The notes beneath the pieces are model-generated. The model saw only the letters and a program-made list of their open reading frames with translations. It was not told the DNA's origin and did not search any database. A stretch of DNA of 24,153 bases from an uncultured Prevotella sp. (GTDB taxonomy: Bacteria; Bacteroidota; Bacteroidia; Bacteroidales; Bacteroidaceae), in NCBI GenBank assembly GCA_900555035.1, contig USJX01000046.1, forward strand, positions 1 through 24,153, written 5' to 3'. This document shows positions 7,944 to 17,368 of the stretch, piece by piece; the stretch's first letter is position 1; the number at the start of each line of letters is the position of its first letter. Position numbers and translations under genes: made by a program.

Positions 7944-7974
7944 GGGGGCTAAAAATATTGCCTGATGAAATCGC

Positions 7975-9234
7975 TTACTTACGGATTTCTTCCAAAACCC
8001 GTTCTATTTTGCGTATCCAGTGCTCATCGATTTCCACTTTTTCGGCATAAGACTTGAAGTTCATCACCACGTCTTCCACTTCTTCTATGATACTAGAAGC
8101 ATTTCTGATATCCTGTCTTTGTGCAAAAAGCATCAAATCCTGCTTCGTTATATTCTTTCGCTTGCCAAGAACCGTAAGTTCATGGTTACGATAGAAATGC
8201 GAATCAGGATCGGCGGAAAATACGATGTCGTAAGCTGGCGATATATGCCATTCTCCGTTGGGATACATCACAAATGAGAAGTTCTTGGTATGGTCATCTA
8301 CATTTTCTGCAAGTACATTAAACACCATTCTCCTATATTGCTGATTCTGTTCTTCTGCCGACAAATTCAGTTTTCTGCCCACAACAAACAAATCTTCGTA
8401 AGTATCAGCCAAGGAACTCATGGCAGCCAAAGTCTGAGTATATATTTTTCTGCCCTCCACCCTATCAAAGCGCTGGGTAAGGAAATTCTGTATTCCTTCA
8501 ATCTCAACCAAACGAGAAGGCATCATGTTGATACCGGCATCCTTGGCCATCAGATAATAAGCCATCTCTACCCTGGTAAAAGGAAGTTCATTTTTCCTGC
8601 TTGTATCAAACTTCAATATATAGTGCTTAAAGTTGGCTGGCAAGTCGGCTTGGCCAGAACGAATAATACCTGTAGCCTCATCCATACCGATAATAGCCTT
8701 AGGGCGCTGACCGCCAGCGGAAGTTCCCACCTTGTACAGATTTTCCAGAATAAGACTGTTGCTCATATCAATGTTCACATCCTGCCTGTCCAGAAATATC
8801 TTATTGGCAAGTTCATAAAGTGAAGCCAACTCGATATTTACAGATGCATCCTCCTGGATATGAGCAGGCTGAAATTCCAAGGCACCCATTGCTCTCTTAC
8901 CGATAAAAGACAGTCTATCCACTGCATTTACCATTTTGGATTGCAGATGATTGGCTTCCATCCATTTCTGGAAGACCACATTTCCCCAATGGTCAGGCAG
9001 AGAATCTGCTATGAACTCAGGCAAACCGGCATATAGTTTTTCTCTGTTTCCTGACATAGGGAAAGTTCTTTGTACATAAACAGAATCCAACGGCGCAACC
9101 AATGGTGCAATATTCCATCCATACTGCATAAAATCCTGGTCGAATTGAAAGACAGAGCAGCCCCGCTTGTCATCCCAAGACAACAAGCCCACATTCTTAT
9201 CCCACAAATTCACCTGCACAACATTATCTTTCAT
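7975..9234 (-). CDS. hipA: HipA-family serine/threonine kinase toxin
   Basis: A 419-aa full-length HipA, the toxin of a type II module. In the best-studied member the kinase phosphorylates glutamyl-tRNA synthetase and causes growth arrest. Visible parts are the N-terminal subdomain (VNLWDKNVGLLSW...) and a Gly-rich loop KVGTSAGGQRPKAII (168-182) where HipA autophosphorylates. ATP-binding Lys lies in YILKFD (208). The catalytic motif is NVDDHTKNFSF, with Asp313 in the D-x-H-x-K-N pattern, followed by the metal-binding Asp336 in SPAYDIVFS. All catalytic residues are present, so the toxin is predicted active. It is not the split HipS/HipT form. The start codon overlaps the end of hipB by 11 bp, which indicates translational coupling. 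Confidence 0.93.
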   Translation of the reverse strand: MKDNVVQVNLWDKNVGLLSWDDKRGCSVFQFDQDFMQYGWNIAPLVAPLDSVYVQRTFPMSGNREKLYAGLPEFIADSLPDHWGNVVFQKWMEANHLQSKMVNAVDRLSFIGKRAMGALEFQPAHIQEDASVNIELASLYELANKIFLDRQDVNIDMSNSLILENLYKVGTSAGGQRPKAIIGMDEATGIIRSGQADLPANFKHYILKFDTSRKNELPFTRVEMAYYLMAKDAGINMMPSRLVEIEGIQNFLTQRFDRVEGRKIYTQTLAAMSSLADTYEDLFVVGRKLNLSAEEQNQQYRRMVFNVLAENVDDHTKNFSFVMYPNGEWHISPAYDIVFSADPDSHFYRNHELTVLGKRKNITKQDLMLFAQRQDIRNASSIIEEVEDVVMNFKSYAEKVEIDEHWIRKIERVLEEIRK

Positions 9235-9541
9235 GTCTTACCCTTTCCTTCTTTTCATTCATTTTCTTCACTTGGCTAGGCAGAATTGGCAGTGGCGGCA
9301 AGAGTTTCTCTGCTTCCTGCAGGAATCCAATGCTCCTCAACAGAGAAAGAATAGTGCCAAAGCCTATGTTCTTAGCTTCGCCTTTTTCAAACTGGCTAAT
9401 GGTGAAAATGCTCACACCAGCCTTCACAGCCACCTCTTTCTGAGTGAGATTGCTGAACAGACGATATTGCTTGAATCGTCCTCCCAATTCTGATATAATC
9501 TCAGAATTAGACTTTGCCTCTATACCATATTCCGTAATCAT
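9224..9541 (-). CDS. hipB: HipB-family XRE antitoxin / autorepressor
   Basis: A 105-aa DNA-binding protein with an XRE helix-turn-helix at about residues 20-75 (RFKQYRLFSNLTQKEVAVKAGVSIFTISQFEKGEAKNIGFGTILSLLRSIG). It has a basic C-terminal tail. It precedes hipA and overlaps it by 11 bp, the normal hipBA order. HipB neutralises HipA and represses its own operon. The promoter places transcription initiation at or very near the ATG, so the mRNA is probably leaderless. The start at ATG 9541 is the only one that fits both the promoter and the full domain. Confidence 0.92.
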   Translation of the reverse strand: MITEYGIEAKSNSEIISELGGRFKQYRLFSNLTQKEVAVKAGVSIFTISQFEKGEAKNIGFGTILSLLRSIGFLQEAEKLLPPLPILPSQVKKMNEKKERVRHER

Positions 9542-9545
9542 GCTG

Positions 9546-9577
9546 CAAATATAGTTATTTCTTTATTTATATCCAAA
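9546..9577 (-). promoter_or_regulatory. hipBA promoter (leaderless)
   Basis: On the minus strand TTTG (9577-9574), exactly 20 nt, then TATATTTG (9553-9546). Only CAGC separates the -7 box from the hipB ATG, so initiation should fall at or next to the start codon. Confidence 0.8.
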
Positions 9578-9588
9578 TATCGGGTTAA

Positions 9589-9600
9589 ATATTTAAATAT
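9589..9600. promoter_or_regulatory. Palindrome upstream of hipBA (possible HipB operator)
   Basis: ATATTTAAATAT is a perfect 12-bp palindrome 12 bp upstream of the -33 element. HipB proteins bind palindromes near their own promoter. AT-richness makes chance occurrence possible. Confidence 0.3.
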
Positions 9601-9739
9601 CTTTAGTTATTGCAATAGAAAATGTTACTGAAGATGCTTTGCAGATATACCATAAAGAGAAACGCCCAAGGTTACTGGCAAATTCTTTTTCCTATCTGTA
9701 CACAGATTTCTTACGCAGCCCTTCTTGAAATAAGCAGGA

Positions 9740-9775
9740 AAATCCCGACAGGCAACAACATACCTATCGGGATTT
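9740..9775 (-). terminator. Terminator of the susCD / C10 peptidase operon
   Basis: Arms 9740-9752 and 9763-9775 form a 13-bp stem with one G-U pair. On the minus strand the stem continues into GGGATTTTCC. It lies 28 bp after the peptidase stop codon. Confidence 0.8.
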
Positions 9776-9802
9776 GTTTATTATCTGCAATTGATGAGAA
9801 TC

Positions 9803-11083
9803 CTACTTTACAGTATATTTCTTGCCACCCCGGATATAGATACCATCATGTTTCGCCGGGAGTGATACCTTTCGGCCATTGATATCATAAACATCGGAAC
9901 TGCAAGGCTTAGTAACACCGACAACAGGAGTTAATCCCGAAGTCAAATCATAATCTATTTCACCATCATCAGGGCAATGAATAACCACCATTTCCTGATA
10001 CCACTGATACTCCTCATCAACGGAGACACCATTATCCGTATATTCCAGAGGAAGGAGGCTCAAGTCGAAATAGCCATCACCTAAACCACCATACCCCCAA
10101 TTCACTCCTACGTTTCCATCAGCATCATAACCATCCAGCACAAAAGCATGGGAAGAAGTCTTGTCGTTTCCCTGCTTATTGGATGTACCGGCATACAGAA
10201 TAGGATGCCCGGCGCTCAATTCCCGGTAAATAACCTTTTTCCAGGCTGCATCATCATAGTTATTGGTCTGGGGATAATCCTTATAGCCATAATACTGGGT
10301 AAGATAGCCGAAATGCTTCTTCATACCAGCCGCCGCATCTGACAAAGATGCGCCACTGCCATCAAGAGAATAATTCATACCAGCCACACAACCGCAATGA
10401 AACATCAACTTGGCTACTGCGGCAGCCTGTTCCGAACTGTAGTTATCACCCGAATAAGCAGGCAACATCTCCGTCCACTTATACTCTCCCATACTCAGCA
10501 TAGCAGTACGTTTCTCATCGCCAACGCTATAAGAAGCGACACCCTTGCCACGGGATGGATACTGATATACAGACATAATCTGTGCCATAGCCGTAGCCAC
10601 GCAACCCACCCAGCAGTTTTTGCCATTCACTTGTGGGCACTGACTATTGAAAGGAGCATCCTGCCCCCATTTTACGGCAATAAGATGCTCAACACTCGAC
10701 TTGCAACCTTCAGGGATAACCTGATAACCCGTAGAAGCAGCACGAAGTGAAGCGTCATTAATTCTATCCAAGAACCAGCCCAAGGCAGGATTATCACCAA
10801 AAGTACCCTCGTCAGAATAACCTATCACAGCCTTGAACGCATCATCATTGGCGAGAACTACAAATCCATTCCGGTTGCGTCCTACAACCGTATAAGCATC
10901 CGTCTGGCGCATAACCCGAAGGTTCTCACCTGCTCCTCCACGAGAAGTATTCCCGCCAACAGAAGGCAAACGCTCCCCCAGCACCTCACTGGCTATCTCC
11001 AATTTCTGCTGAAGGCTCCTTTCCTTTGCCTCAGAGCAAAGGAAAAAAGCCAACATCAGAGAAAATATAAAAATTTTCTTCAT
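9803..11083 (-). CDS. C10 family (streptopain-like) secreted cysteine protease
   Basis: A 426-aa secreted papain-fold protease related to streptococcal SpeB and Bacteroides Bfp proteases. The signal peptide is MKKIFIFSLMLAFFLCSEA. Residues 20 to about 135 look like an inhibitory propeptide. The mature domain has the catalytic Cys161 in NCWVGCVATAMAQIM, His312 in SSHAFVLDGYD and Trp329 in VNWGYGG, so all hallmark residues are intact. The last 30 residues (SSDVYDINGRKV...GIYIRGGKKYTVK) resemble the short C-terminal tail common on exported Prevotella proteins and related to type IX secretion sorting domains. It is the last gene of the susC-susD-lipoprotein operon, 34 bp after the lipoprotein gene. 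It may cut host or dietary proteins for the SusCD importer; that link is inference. Confidence 0.9.
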   Translation of the reverse strand: MKKIFIFSLMLAFFLCSEAKERSLQQKLEIASEVLGERLPSVGGNTSRGGAGENLRVMRQTDAYTVVGRNRNGFVVLANDDAFKAVIGYSDEGTFGDNPALGWFLDRINDASLRAASTGYQVIPEGCKSSVEHLIAVKWGQDAPFNSQCPQVNGKNCWVGCVATAMAQIMSVYQYPSRGKGVASYSVGDEKRTAMLSMGEYKWTEMLPAYSGDNYSSEQAAAVAKLMFHCGCVAGMNYSLDGSGASLSDAAAGMKKHFGYLTQYYGYKDYPQTNNYDDAAWKKVIYRELSAGHPILYAGTSNKQGNDKTSSHAFVLDGYDADGNVGVNWGYGGLGDGYFDLSLLPLEYTDNGVSVDEEYQWYQEMVVIHCPDDGEIDYDLTSGLTPVVGVTKPCSSDVYDINGRKVSLPAKHDGIYIRGGKKYTVK

Positions 11084-11117
11084 AAGTCCAAAATCTTTAG
11101 GAAATCATTCGATATTT

Positions 11118-12035
11118 CTACCAAATGCCATACACATTTACAGACTGCTGCTCAACACTGGAATTTATATATCCATTCAGATAGATGTATTTCTGTGTGA
11201 AGTCTATATAAGAATAGGTACTATAGCCATATCCACCATACCACATGAAAGAGTTGATATTTACATCTCCTACCGTCCAGTTCCACAAATAGTCACCTGT
11301 AGAAGAATCAACACCAGCTACGATATAGTTTTCCTTATAGGTCTGATAGTCATATATGGCAGCACCCTTTCCTTCCTCAGGAACCAGTTCACCGGAGCAA
11401 TCAGCCAGATTATCGGCATTGAAAGTGCCATTAATCTTGAAATAAAGATCAGCACCCGAACCCAACATATTGGTGATATAAAACTGATTGACACCTTCCA
11501 GCTGGTAGATATCAGAATAGGTAACAGGCAAATCTGTGAAACCTGCGTAATAGAACTGCACATTCTCCAGTACTTTCGTCCACTGAGAAACCAGCACCGA
11601 CGACTGCAGCACCGTACTGCCATCCTGCTTGGTATAAGGATCGGCATAGGCTTCATCGACATCTATCTTGAAACCAAATTTCTTTTTAGGTGTCAAGCCC
11701 TTTACAGAAATGGTCAGCGTAGCCTCCTTCTCGCCCTGGGCAAACTCCACCGTAGCAGGCACCTGAATGGCAGTTGTATCAGTATACTCTACCTTGACAG
11801 GAACACTCGCAGCCTCAGCGGCTACCTTACGGCAAACTTTCACATCAACGGTTTCCTGGTCTGGAGTAAGAATAAACTCTGCCGCATTGCCGGCATCAAA
11901 ATACACTCCCATGCAATTGTCTGGGGCAGGATTGCCTGGCGCATAATCATCGTCATCGCTGCAGGAAGAGAACCCCAACAGGAGACCTGCCGAGATGGCA
12001 AGCCCCAAATATCTAAAAAACTTTATATTCTTCAT
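11118..12035 (-). CDS. Surface lipoprotein of the SusCD locus
   Basis: A 305-aa outer-membrane lipoprotein when begun at ATG 12035 (MKNIKFFRYLG...); a start 12 bp upstream is also open. The lipobox LLGFSSC puts the lipidated Cys at residue 25. It is followed by SDDDD, an acidic run like the Bacteroidota signal for export to the cell surface. The N-terminal 130 residues (VYFDAGNAAEFILTPDQETVDVKV...FAQGEKEATLTISVKGLTPKKKFGFKIDVDE) look like the Calx-beta/DUF1735-like fold found in SusE-position binding proteins. The C-terminal half is rich in Tyr, Asn and Gly and probably binds ligand. It lies 37 bp after susD and 34 bp before the protease gene, the SusE/F position. The ligand is unknown. Confidence 0.75.
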   Translation of the reverse strand: MKNIKFFRYLGLAISAGLLLGFSSCSDDDDYAPGNPAPDNCMGVYFDAGNAAEFILTPDQETVDVKVCRKVAAEAASVPVKVEYTDTTAIQVPATVEFAQGEKEATLTISVKGLTPKKKFGFKIDVDEAYADPYTKQDGSTVLQSSVLVSQWTKVLENVQFYYAGFTDLPVTYSDIYQLEGVNQFYITNMLGSGADLYFKINGTFNADNLADCSGELVPEEGKGAAIYDYQTYKENYIVAGVDSSTGDYLWNWTVGDVNINSFMWYGGYGYSTYSYIDFTQKYIYLNGYINSSVEQQSVNVYGIW

Positions 12036-12072
12036 TGTCAATTCCATTTTTAAGATTGAAAAATCTCCTCAT

Positions 12073-13800
12073 TTACTCACTCTTTGCCTCTACCACACTT
12101 GTAGGGTCAGGATTCAGTACCACAGCCGGATTAGAACTCTTCTCATATTCAGGGATATAACAATCCATCCATGGAGCCACGAAACCATACTTGGAATTCA
12201 AGCGGTGACTCTCCAGGAAGTTGGTACCCGTATAGGTGCGGACAACAGCTTTCTTAAGACGCTTATAATCAAAATACAGCAGTCCCTCTCCCCAGAGTTC
12301 GATACGTTTCTGAAGCAGCACGGCATCTTCAAGTGAATCGATGTCTGTAGCCTGACACTCATAAGAGCCATCTGTATAGCGATAAGCATTCATGAAATCA
12401 TTCAAGACGGTCTTGGCAGCATCCACTCCTTCTGTATGGGCAATGGCCTCAATATAGATGAGATACATCTCTTCTACACGCATCAATGGAATATCACACA
12501 AACAGCCCACATAGAGATCAGACAAGTTACCTGAACCCGGATGATATTTCAGGTTGGTGTAAGCAGGCAGTTTAGCCCATCCTGCTCCATCCAGCAAGGT
12601 AGAATAGCCTGCCGGAACCTCAGCCTTGCCAGCATCCTCAGGGGCAACCCAAGTCTTCTTTCGCCAGTCGGCATCAGGTATCTGATTATAGAGCGAAGCA
12701 CCTATCATACGATAAGCCTTGCCATAACCACCCATGGAGAATGCGGTAGATTCAGAAGATACCGTACCCATCCAGGAATAGAACCAGCTGCCCAATTGCT
12801 CCTTTGTTCCCAGCGAAGCCTTCCATATCCAGGAAGAATTAGCAGTATTGAAACCTGTCTTCTTATTATACCATTCGCTCTGAGACATTGGCTGGCAACC
12901 GGAATTGTCGATGGCAGCCTGTGCGTATGAGGCAGCCTTGGCAAAACAGTCATTAACCGCCGTAATGCCCAAGGCATCATAGCCGTCAGCATCATTCTCA
13001 TGAGCCAACTGGGCTGTCAGATCATCTGCCGAATCATAAAAACGAGAACCCAGTTCCAACCAGAAGCGTGCCTTCAAACCATCTACCACGCTCTCATCCG
13101 GCTGCTCCTTGCCCGTACGCTTATAGCCCTTCAAGTATGCCTCAGCCTTATTCAGGTCGTGCAGGATAAAGCGATACATGGTATAATAAGGTACACGAGG
13201 ATTGTTCTTACCCTCCTCGCCTGTAGTCTTCTCGGTCACGATAGGCACGGTAAGTCCCATTATCTTGGCTGCTTTGGCATCAAAGTCAGAGAATCCGGTC
13301 TTCTTGAATTCAAACATTCTTGCCATATCCAGGTATGCCAAAGCACGGTAAGCATAAGCTACACCGGCAGACGCCTTTGCAGATTCAGATGCTCCTTCCA
13401 CATCGAGCGACGAGATGATACTGTTGGCATTGTTCACTAAACCATAATAGTAGAAATAGGTGTAATTGAATGGGCTACGGAGTCCCTTACCATTCTCTAT
13501 AGACGAGAAATAGTCGTAATCTGCATTGTAAACCGGAAAATCCTCTGTCATCACATCACGGATAATCATCTGGCTGGGATAACCATTGTCGTAAGCCGAA
13601 CCGTCGCCATACACACCACTCTTTACCATATAGGCACTCAAGCCGGTCAGCAAGCCCTGCTGAGCCGTCTCAGACCCCTGCACCTGACTGCCTGTTGCAT
13701 AATCCTTTGGCAGTTCCTCCTCCAGACAGCTCTGCATCATCAAGCATGAAGAGAGCACTACTGTGAACAGAGAAACCTTGCGAAATATATTGTTCATCAT
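12073..13800 (-). CDS. SusD/RagB-family nutrient-binding lipoprotein
   Basis: A 575-aa surface lipoprotein that forms the lid of a SusC transporter. The lipobox is MMQSC with Cys25; Cys19 (VLSSC) is an alternative. LEEE follows, consistent with surface export. The mature part is alpha-helical with TPR-like segments (GVAYAYRALAYLDMARMFEF...), and the family ending is present (LQKRIELWGEGLLYFDYKRLK...WMDCYIPEYEKSSNPAVVLNPDP). It is 45 bp downstream of susC in the same operon. With a C10 protease in the operon and no glycosidase, its ligand may be an oligopeptide, as for RagB of Porphyromonas gingivalis, but the sequence alone cannot distinguish peptide from glycan. Confidence 0.92.
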   Translation of the reverse strand: MMNNIFRKVSLFTVVLSSCLMMQSCLEEELPKDYATGSQVQGSETAQQGLLTGLSAYMVKSGVYGDGSAYDNGYPSQMIIRDVMTEDFPVYNADYDYFSSIENGKGLRSPFNYTYFYYYGLVNNANSIISSLDVEGASESAKASAGVAYAYRALAYLDMARMFEFKKTGFSDFDAKAAKIMGLTVPIVTEKTTGEEGKNNPRVPYYTMYRFILHDLNKAEAYLKGYKRTGKEQPDESVVDGLKARFWLELGSRFYDSADDLTAQLAHENDADGYDALGITAVNDCFAKAASYAQAAIDNSGCQPMSQSEWYNKKTGFNTANSSWIWKASLGTKEQLGSWFYSWMGTVSSESTAFSMGGYGKAYRMIGASLYNQIPDADWRKKTWVAPEDAGKAEVPAGYSTLLDGAGWAKLPAYTNLKYHPGSGNLSDLYVGCLCDIPLMRVEEMYLIYIEAIAHTEGVDAAKTVLNDFMNAYRYTDGSYECQATDIDSLEDAVLLQKRIELWGEGLLYFDYKRLKKAVVRTYTGTNFLESHRLNSKYGFVAPWMDCYIPEYEKSSNPAVVLNPDPTSVVEAKSE

Positions 13801-13845
13801 ATAAAATTCTCCTTAATCTATATAAAAATCTCCTTATCTAACAGT

Positions 13846-16800
13846 TTAAAATTGAAGTGTAATACCACCAGAGATGGTACGAACAAACGCATACTGCTCG
13901 TTGCTAGGTGAGCCGGTGAAACTTGTACGAGGGTCGAATCCCTTTCGCTTGCTCCACAAATAGACATTGTCTGCCGCACCATAGACACGAACCTTAGTCA
14001 AGCCCAAACGACGTGTCAGGCTCTTTGGCAAGGTATAACCTATATTGATGCTCTGCAGGTTGAGATAACTTCCATTAATCAGGAAGCGATCAGAAGATGA
14101 GCTTGCATCCGTATCATTATACTGGAGGCGAGGGATGTTGGATCCTCTGTTAGTTGGAGACCAGGCATCCAGCATATCCTTATGGAAATTGAAACCTGTC
14201 CAGCTATCATAAGGAACACTCATCAGACTCTGATAACCTGAATCGTAAGACTTGCCGCCGATGGAATAAGTGAAGTTCACACCGACATCAATACCTTTAA
14301 ACGACAACGATGTGCCAAAGCCACCATAAAGATCCGGAGTCGGGTCGCCACAGGCAAAGTAAGAGCCTTCCGACCATTTTGCCGACTTGCCCAGCGAACC
14401 ATCTTCGTTCTCAACATACCATGTGGATTCTCCTTTCTCATTTACGCCTGCATATTTCTTCAATCTCCAGGTGTAGATAGGCAATCCTTCACCATAATAA
14501 TAAGAACCGTTATGATAACCGGCATATCCGCTCAGCATCTCGTTCTTGTTCTCATCAAAAAGCTTCGTTATCTCATTGGTATAGTGGGTGGCATTGAGAT
14601 TGATGTTCCACGCAAAATCCTTGGTGCGGATTACATCTCCTGCAAGATTCAGTTCTACACCACGGTTCACCATGTTACCCACATTAGAGTAATAGCCTGC
14701 ATAACCCATTGACATAGGCACGCTGATGAAACAGAGCATGTCAGTGGTTTTGCGGTAGAAATACTCCACATCACCGGTCAGACGACCCTTGAAGAGTTCG
14801 AATTCAAGACCTGCGTTGATATTGGTATTGGTCTCCCAGGTAATCTTATCATTACCCTTTGAAGCAAAGGTCAGCGCCATGTTGCCATTCATGCTACCGA
14901 TGCCGTATGTATCCAGATAACGGTTGTTACCGATGGCATCGTTACCCTGCTGACCGAAAGAGAATTTCACCTTCAGCATGTCGAGCCAAGACTTGGTGCC
15001 TGCCATCCAATCTTCCTTGGTCAGTATCCAGGCACCACCGAAAGAATAGAAATCGCCCCAGCGATGGGCAGGAGAGAAGCGGGATGAACCGTCACGGCGA
15101 TAAGATACCTGACCGAAATACTTGCCATCATAATCATACATGCCACGGAAGAAGAAACCTTCGGTGTTGTAATTGGTCTGATTAGAATATGTCGGCTCAT
15201 TGGTAATAGCACCTGCCAACTCATGGTTTCCCTTGAAAGAGAACATGTTGGAACGGCCGCCATATACGTATTCATAAGTCTGCTTATAGTTCTCATGACC
15301 CAACAACAATGTCATGTTGTGCAGACCAAAAGAACGGGCATAGTTTACCAACTGCTGGAAGTTGACTGTATAATAACGGTAATGTCCTACGGTTACCTCA
15401 CCATTAGGATAAGTTGTTGCACCAAATCCATAATAAGGCTGCTGGGTACTCTGATAGCGATATTCATAGTCATCCACCGTACCGTTCAAGGTAATCTTCA
15501 GTCCCTTGACAAATGTTGGGGTAATCTCAGCAAAGCCATTGATACCGAAAGTATTTCCTACAGAATGGGATGCCTGAAGCTGGTCATCCTTCAACAGATT
15601 GAGCTGAGAGAGTACAGGTCGATTCAAGCCTGCATTCATTCCGTTACCATAATCATATATCTTACCATTATCATCGGTCATGATATTGCCATTGCCATCT
15701 CTGAGATACAGCGGATAGATAGGAGCGATGGTATTGACCATGTAGAAGGTATTGGTAGTACTGTTGTTTCCATAAGAATCTACCTCTGTGGCATTGTCAG
15801 TAACGGTATGGGCATAGTTTACGTTACCACCCACCTTCAGCCATTCATTTGCCTTATAGGTAGCCTTCAGGCGTGCAGTATATCGCTTAAACTGAGATCC
15901 GTATGCGATACCAGGGTTATCCAGATAGCCCAATGAAGCATAGAACTGGGAATTGTCGTTTCCACCATTCACATTCATATTATACTCCTGTCGGAGGGTG
16001 TTTCGGTAAGCCGCCTTGAGCCAGTCGTCCGGACTAATCGTATAGTCCTTTCCGTTATAAGAGATTTTATTGCCCAATGTGGCATTAGGATTCAGCTTTC
16101 CATTATCGCCAATGAGATACTGTCCCTCAGGCACATTGTAGCAGATATAACCCAATCCGCCCTTTTCTGAAGAACCACCAATTGCGTTATTGGCAGCCAC
16201 ATGAGCCGCATAAGCTGACATACCCTTGCCATTGGTATAGTAATTATATAATGACTTATAATGTGTCTCATAATATTGACCGGGATCTGAAATCATATCA
16301 TAAGTCTGAGAGCCACGGCTATTGCTGCCCCATTTGGCATCAACAGTGATGACGGTCTTGCCCACCTGCGGATTCTTGGTGGTAATCATAATGACACCAT
16401 TGGCACCACGGGCTCCGTAGAGTGCATTACTTGCCGCATCTTTCAATACGGTAACAGATGCCACATCAGCTGGGTTGATGTCACTCCAAGAACCATAATA
16501 AGGTGCACCATCTACCACTATCAATGGATCCTGACCTGCATTGATAGAGCTGATACCGCGGACACGGATAGTAGGGGTAGAAGACGGATTGCCAGATGTA
16601 TTTATCATCTGCACACCAGCTACCTGACCATTGAGGGCATCTACCACATTGGTTACCTGACGCACGGCTATTTTATCTGCATCCACTACGCCCGCAGAAC
16701 CCGTGAAGGATGATTTCTTCTGCTCGCCGTATGCCACTACGATGACCTCATCGAGCTGACGGTCTTGCGACTGCATGTTGACCTTCATTCCAGATGCCGC

Positions 16801-17052
16801 CTTCACGATCTGTGAATCCATACCCAGATAAGAGACTACAATTGTTTCTCCTTGTTTAGCACTCGGCAAGCTGAACTTACCATCAATGTCGGTCACGGTT
16901 CCGGTTTTAGAACCTTTCACCATGATCTGTGCACCCACTACAGGGTCTCCATTTTCATCGAAGACCTGTCCCCCAACCTGTCCGGAAGACTGTGCCAGCA
17001 CTTGCCCCGAAGCAGCCAGCAACAGGGAAGCAAATAAAACCTTCATTTTCAT
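13846..17052 (-). CDS. SusC/RagA-family TonB-dependent outer-membrane transporter
   Basis: A 1068-aa transporter when started at ATG 17052 (MKMKVLFASLLLAASGQVLAQ, a clean signal peptide). The reading frame stays open upstream to 17244, but that start lies above the predicted promoter and is rejected. Domains in order are signal peptide; carboxypeptidase-regulatory-like domain (GGQVFDENGDPVVGAQIMVKGSKTGTVTDIDGKFSL...); TonB-box region (LDEVIVVAYGEQKKSSFTG); plug with the motif ISSINAGQDPLIVVDGAPY and VLKDAASNALYGARGANGVIMITTK; and a large beta-barrel ending in the terminal Phe (ISGGITLQF). It is the first gene of the four-gene operon and imports what the SusD partner captures, energised by TonB. 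Confidence 0.94.
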   Translation of the reverse strand: MKMKVLFASLLLAASGQVLAQSSGQVGGQVFDENGDPVVGAQIMVKGSKTGTVTDIDGKFSLPSAKQGETIVVSYLGMDSQIVKAASGMKVNMQSQDRQLDEVIVVAYGEQKKSSFTGSAGVVDADKIAVRQVTNVVDALNGQVAGVQMINTSGNPSSTPTIRVRGISSINAGQDPLIVVDGAPYYGSWSDINPADVASVTVLKDAASNALYGARGANGVIMITTKNPQVGKTVITVDAKWGSNSRGSQTYDMISDPGQYYETHYKSLYNYYTNGKGMSAYAAHVAANNAIGGSSEKGGLGYICYNVPEGQYLIGDNGKLNPNATLGNKISYNGKDYTISPDDWLKAAYRNTLRQEYNMNVNGGNDNSQFYASLGYLDNPGIAYGSQFKRYTARLKATYKANEWLKVGGNVNYAHTVTDNATEVDSYGNNSTTNTFYMVNTIAPIYPLYLRDGNGNIMTDDNGKIYDYGNGMNAGLNRPVLSQLNLLKDDQLQASHSVGNTFGINGFAEITPTFVKGLKITLNGTVDDYEYRYQSTQQPYYGFGATTYPNGEVTVGHYRYYTVNFQQLVNYARSFGLHNMTLLLGHENYKQTYEYVYGGRSNMFSFKGNHELAGAITNEPTYSNQTNYNTEGFFFRGMYDYDGKYFGQVSYRRDGSSRFSPAHRWGDFYSFGGAWILTKEDWMAGTKSWLDMLKVKFSFGQQGNDAIGNNRYLDTYGIGSMNGNMALTFASKGNDKITWETNTNINAGLEFELFKGRLTGDVEYFYRKTTDMLCFISVPMSMGYAGYYSNVGNMVNRGVELNLAGDVIRTKDFAWNINLNATHYTNEITKLFDENKNEMLSGYAGYHNGSYYYGEGLPIYTWRLKKYAGVNEKGESTWYVENEDGSLGKSAKWSEGSYFACGDPTPDLYGGFGTSLSFKGIDVGVNFTYSIGGKSYDSGYQSLMSVPYDSWTGFNFHKDMLDAWSPTNRGSNIPRLQYNDTDASSSSDRFLINGSYLNLQSINIGYTLPKSLTRRLGLTKVRVYGAADNVYLWSKRKGFDPRTSFTGSPSNEQYAFVRTISGGITLQF

Positions 17053-17183
17053 ATATCTTCTCTTCTTATAATTATTATCTCTTATAATACTCGTCTCTTT
17101 TCCTCTCTTTGTCTTGAATACACCTATTTTATATATTGCTACGTTATCCATTACAAGTTTTATATAAAATATGTATTCAGATG

Positions 17184-17215
17184 CAAAGATAATATAAAAT
17201 CCGCTAACCACCAAA
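17184..17215 (-). promoter_or_regulatory. Promoter of the susCD operon
   Basis: On the minus strand TTTG (17215-17212), exactly 20 nt, TATCTTTG (17191-17184). Initiation near 17177 gives a leader of about 125 nt before the ATG at 17052. This leader holds an 11- to 12-bp AT palindrome around 17158-17169. Confidence 0.8.
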
Positions 17216-17224
17216 CATAAATCG

Positions 17225-17251
17225 CAATAATTATTGTTTTGCATAGCAAAA
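17225..17251. promoter_or_regulatory. Twin palindromes upstream of the susC promoter
   Basis: CAATAATTATTG (17225-17236, perfect palindrome) directly abuts TTTTGC-ATA-GCAAAA (17237-17251). They lie immediately above the -33 element, where an activator would bind. The regulator is not in this window. Confidence 0.35.
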
Positions 17252-17368
17252 AGATATATTTTCCTAAGAATTAATGTATTAATGCTATAATTTCTATTTT
17301 AAAATCCCGAAAAAGGCATCAGTTTTTCGCCCATAACACCATTGTCGCAGCTTCGTCAATGCCTTTCA

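Noticed and set aside
11318..11662. Minus-strand 114-codon open frame inside the surface lipoprotein gene
   Set aside because: It is an out-of-frame shadow of the lipoprotein gene with no independent support.
17053..17244. Upstream extension of the susC reading frame by 64 codons
   Set aside because: The extended start lies above the promoter at 17184-17215 and would bury the signal peptide.
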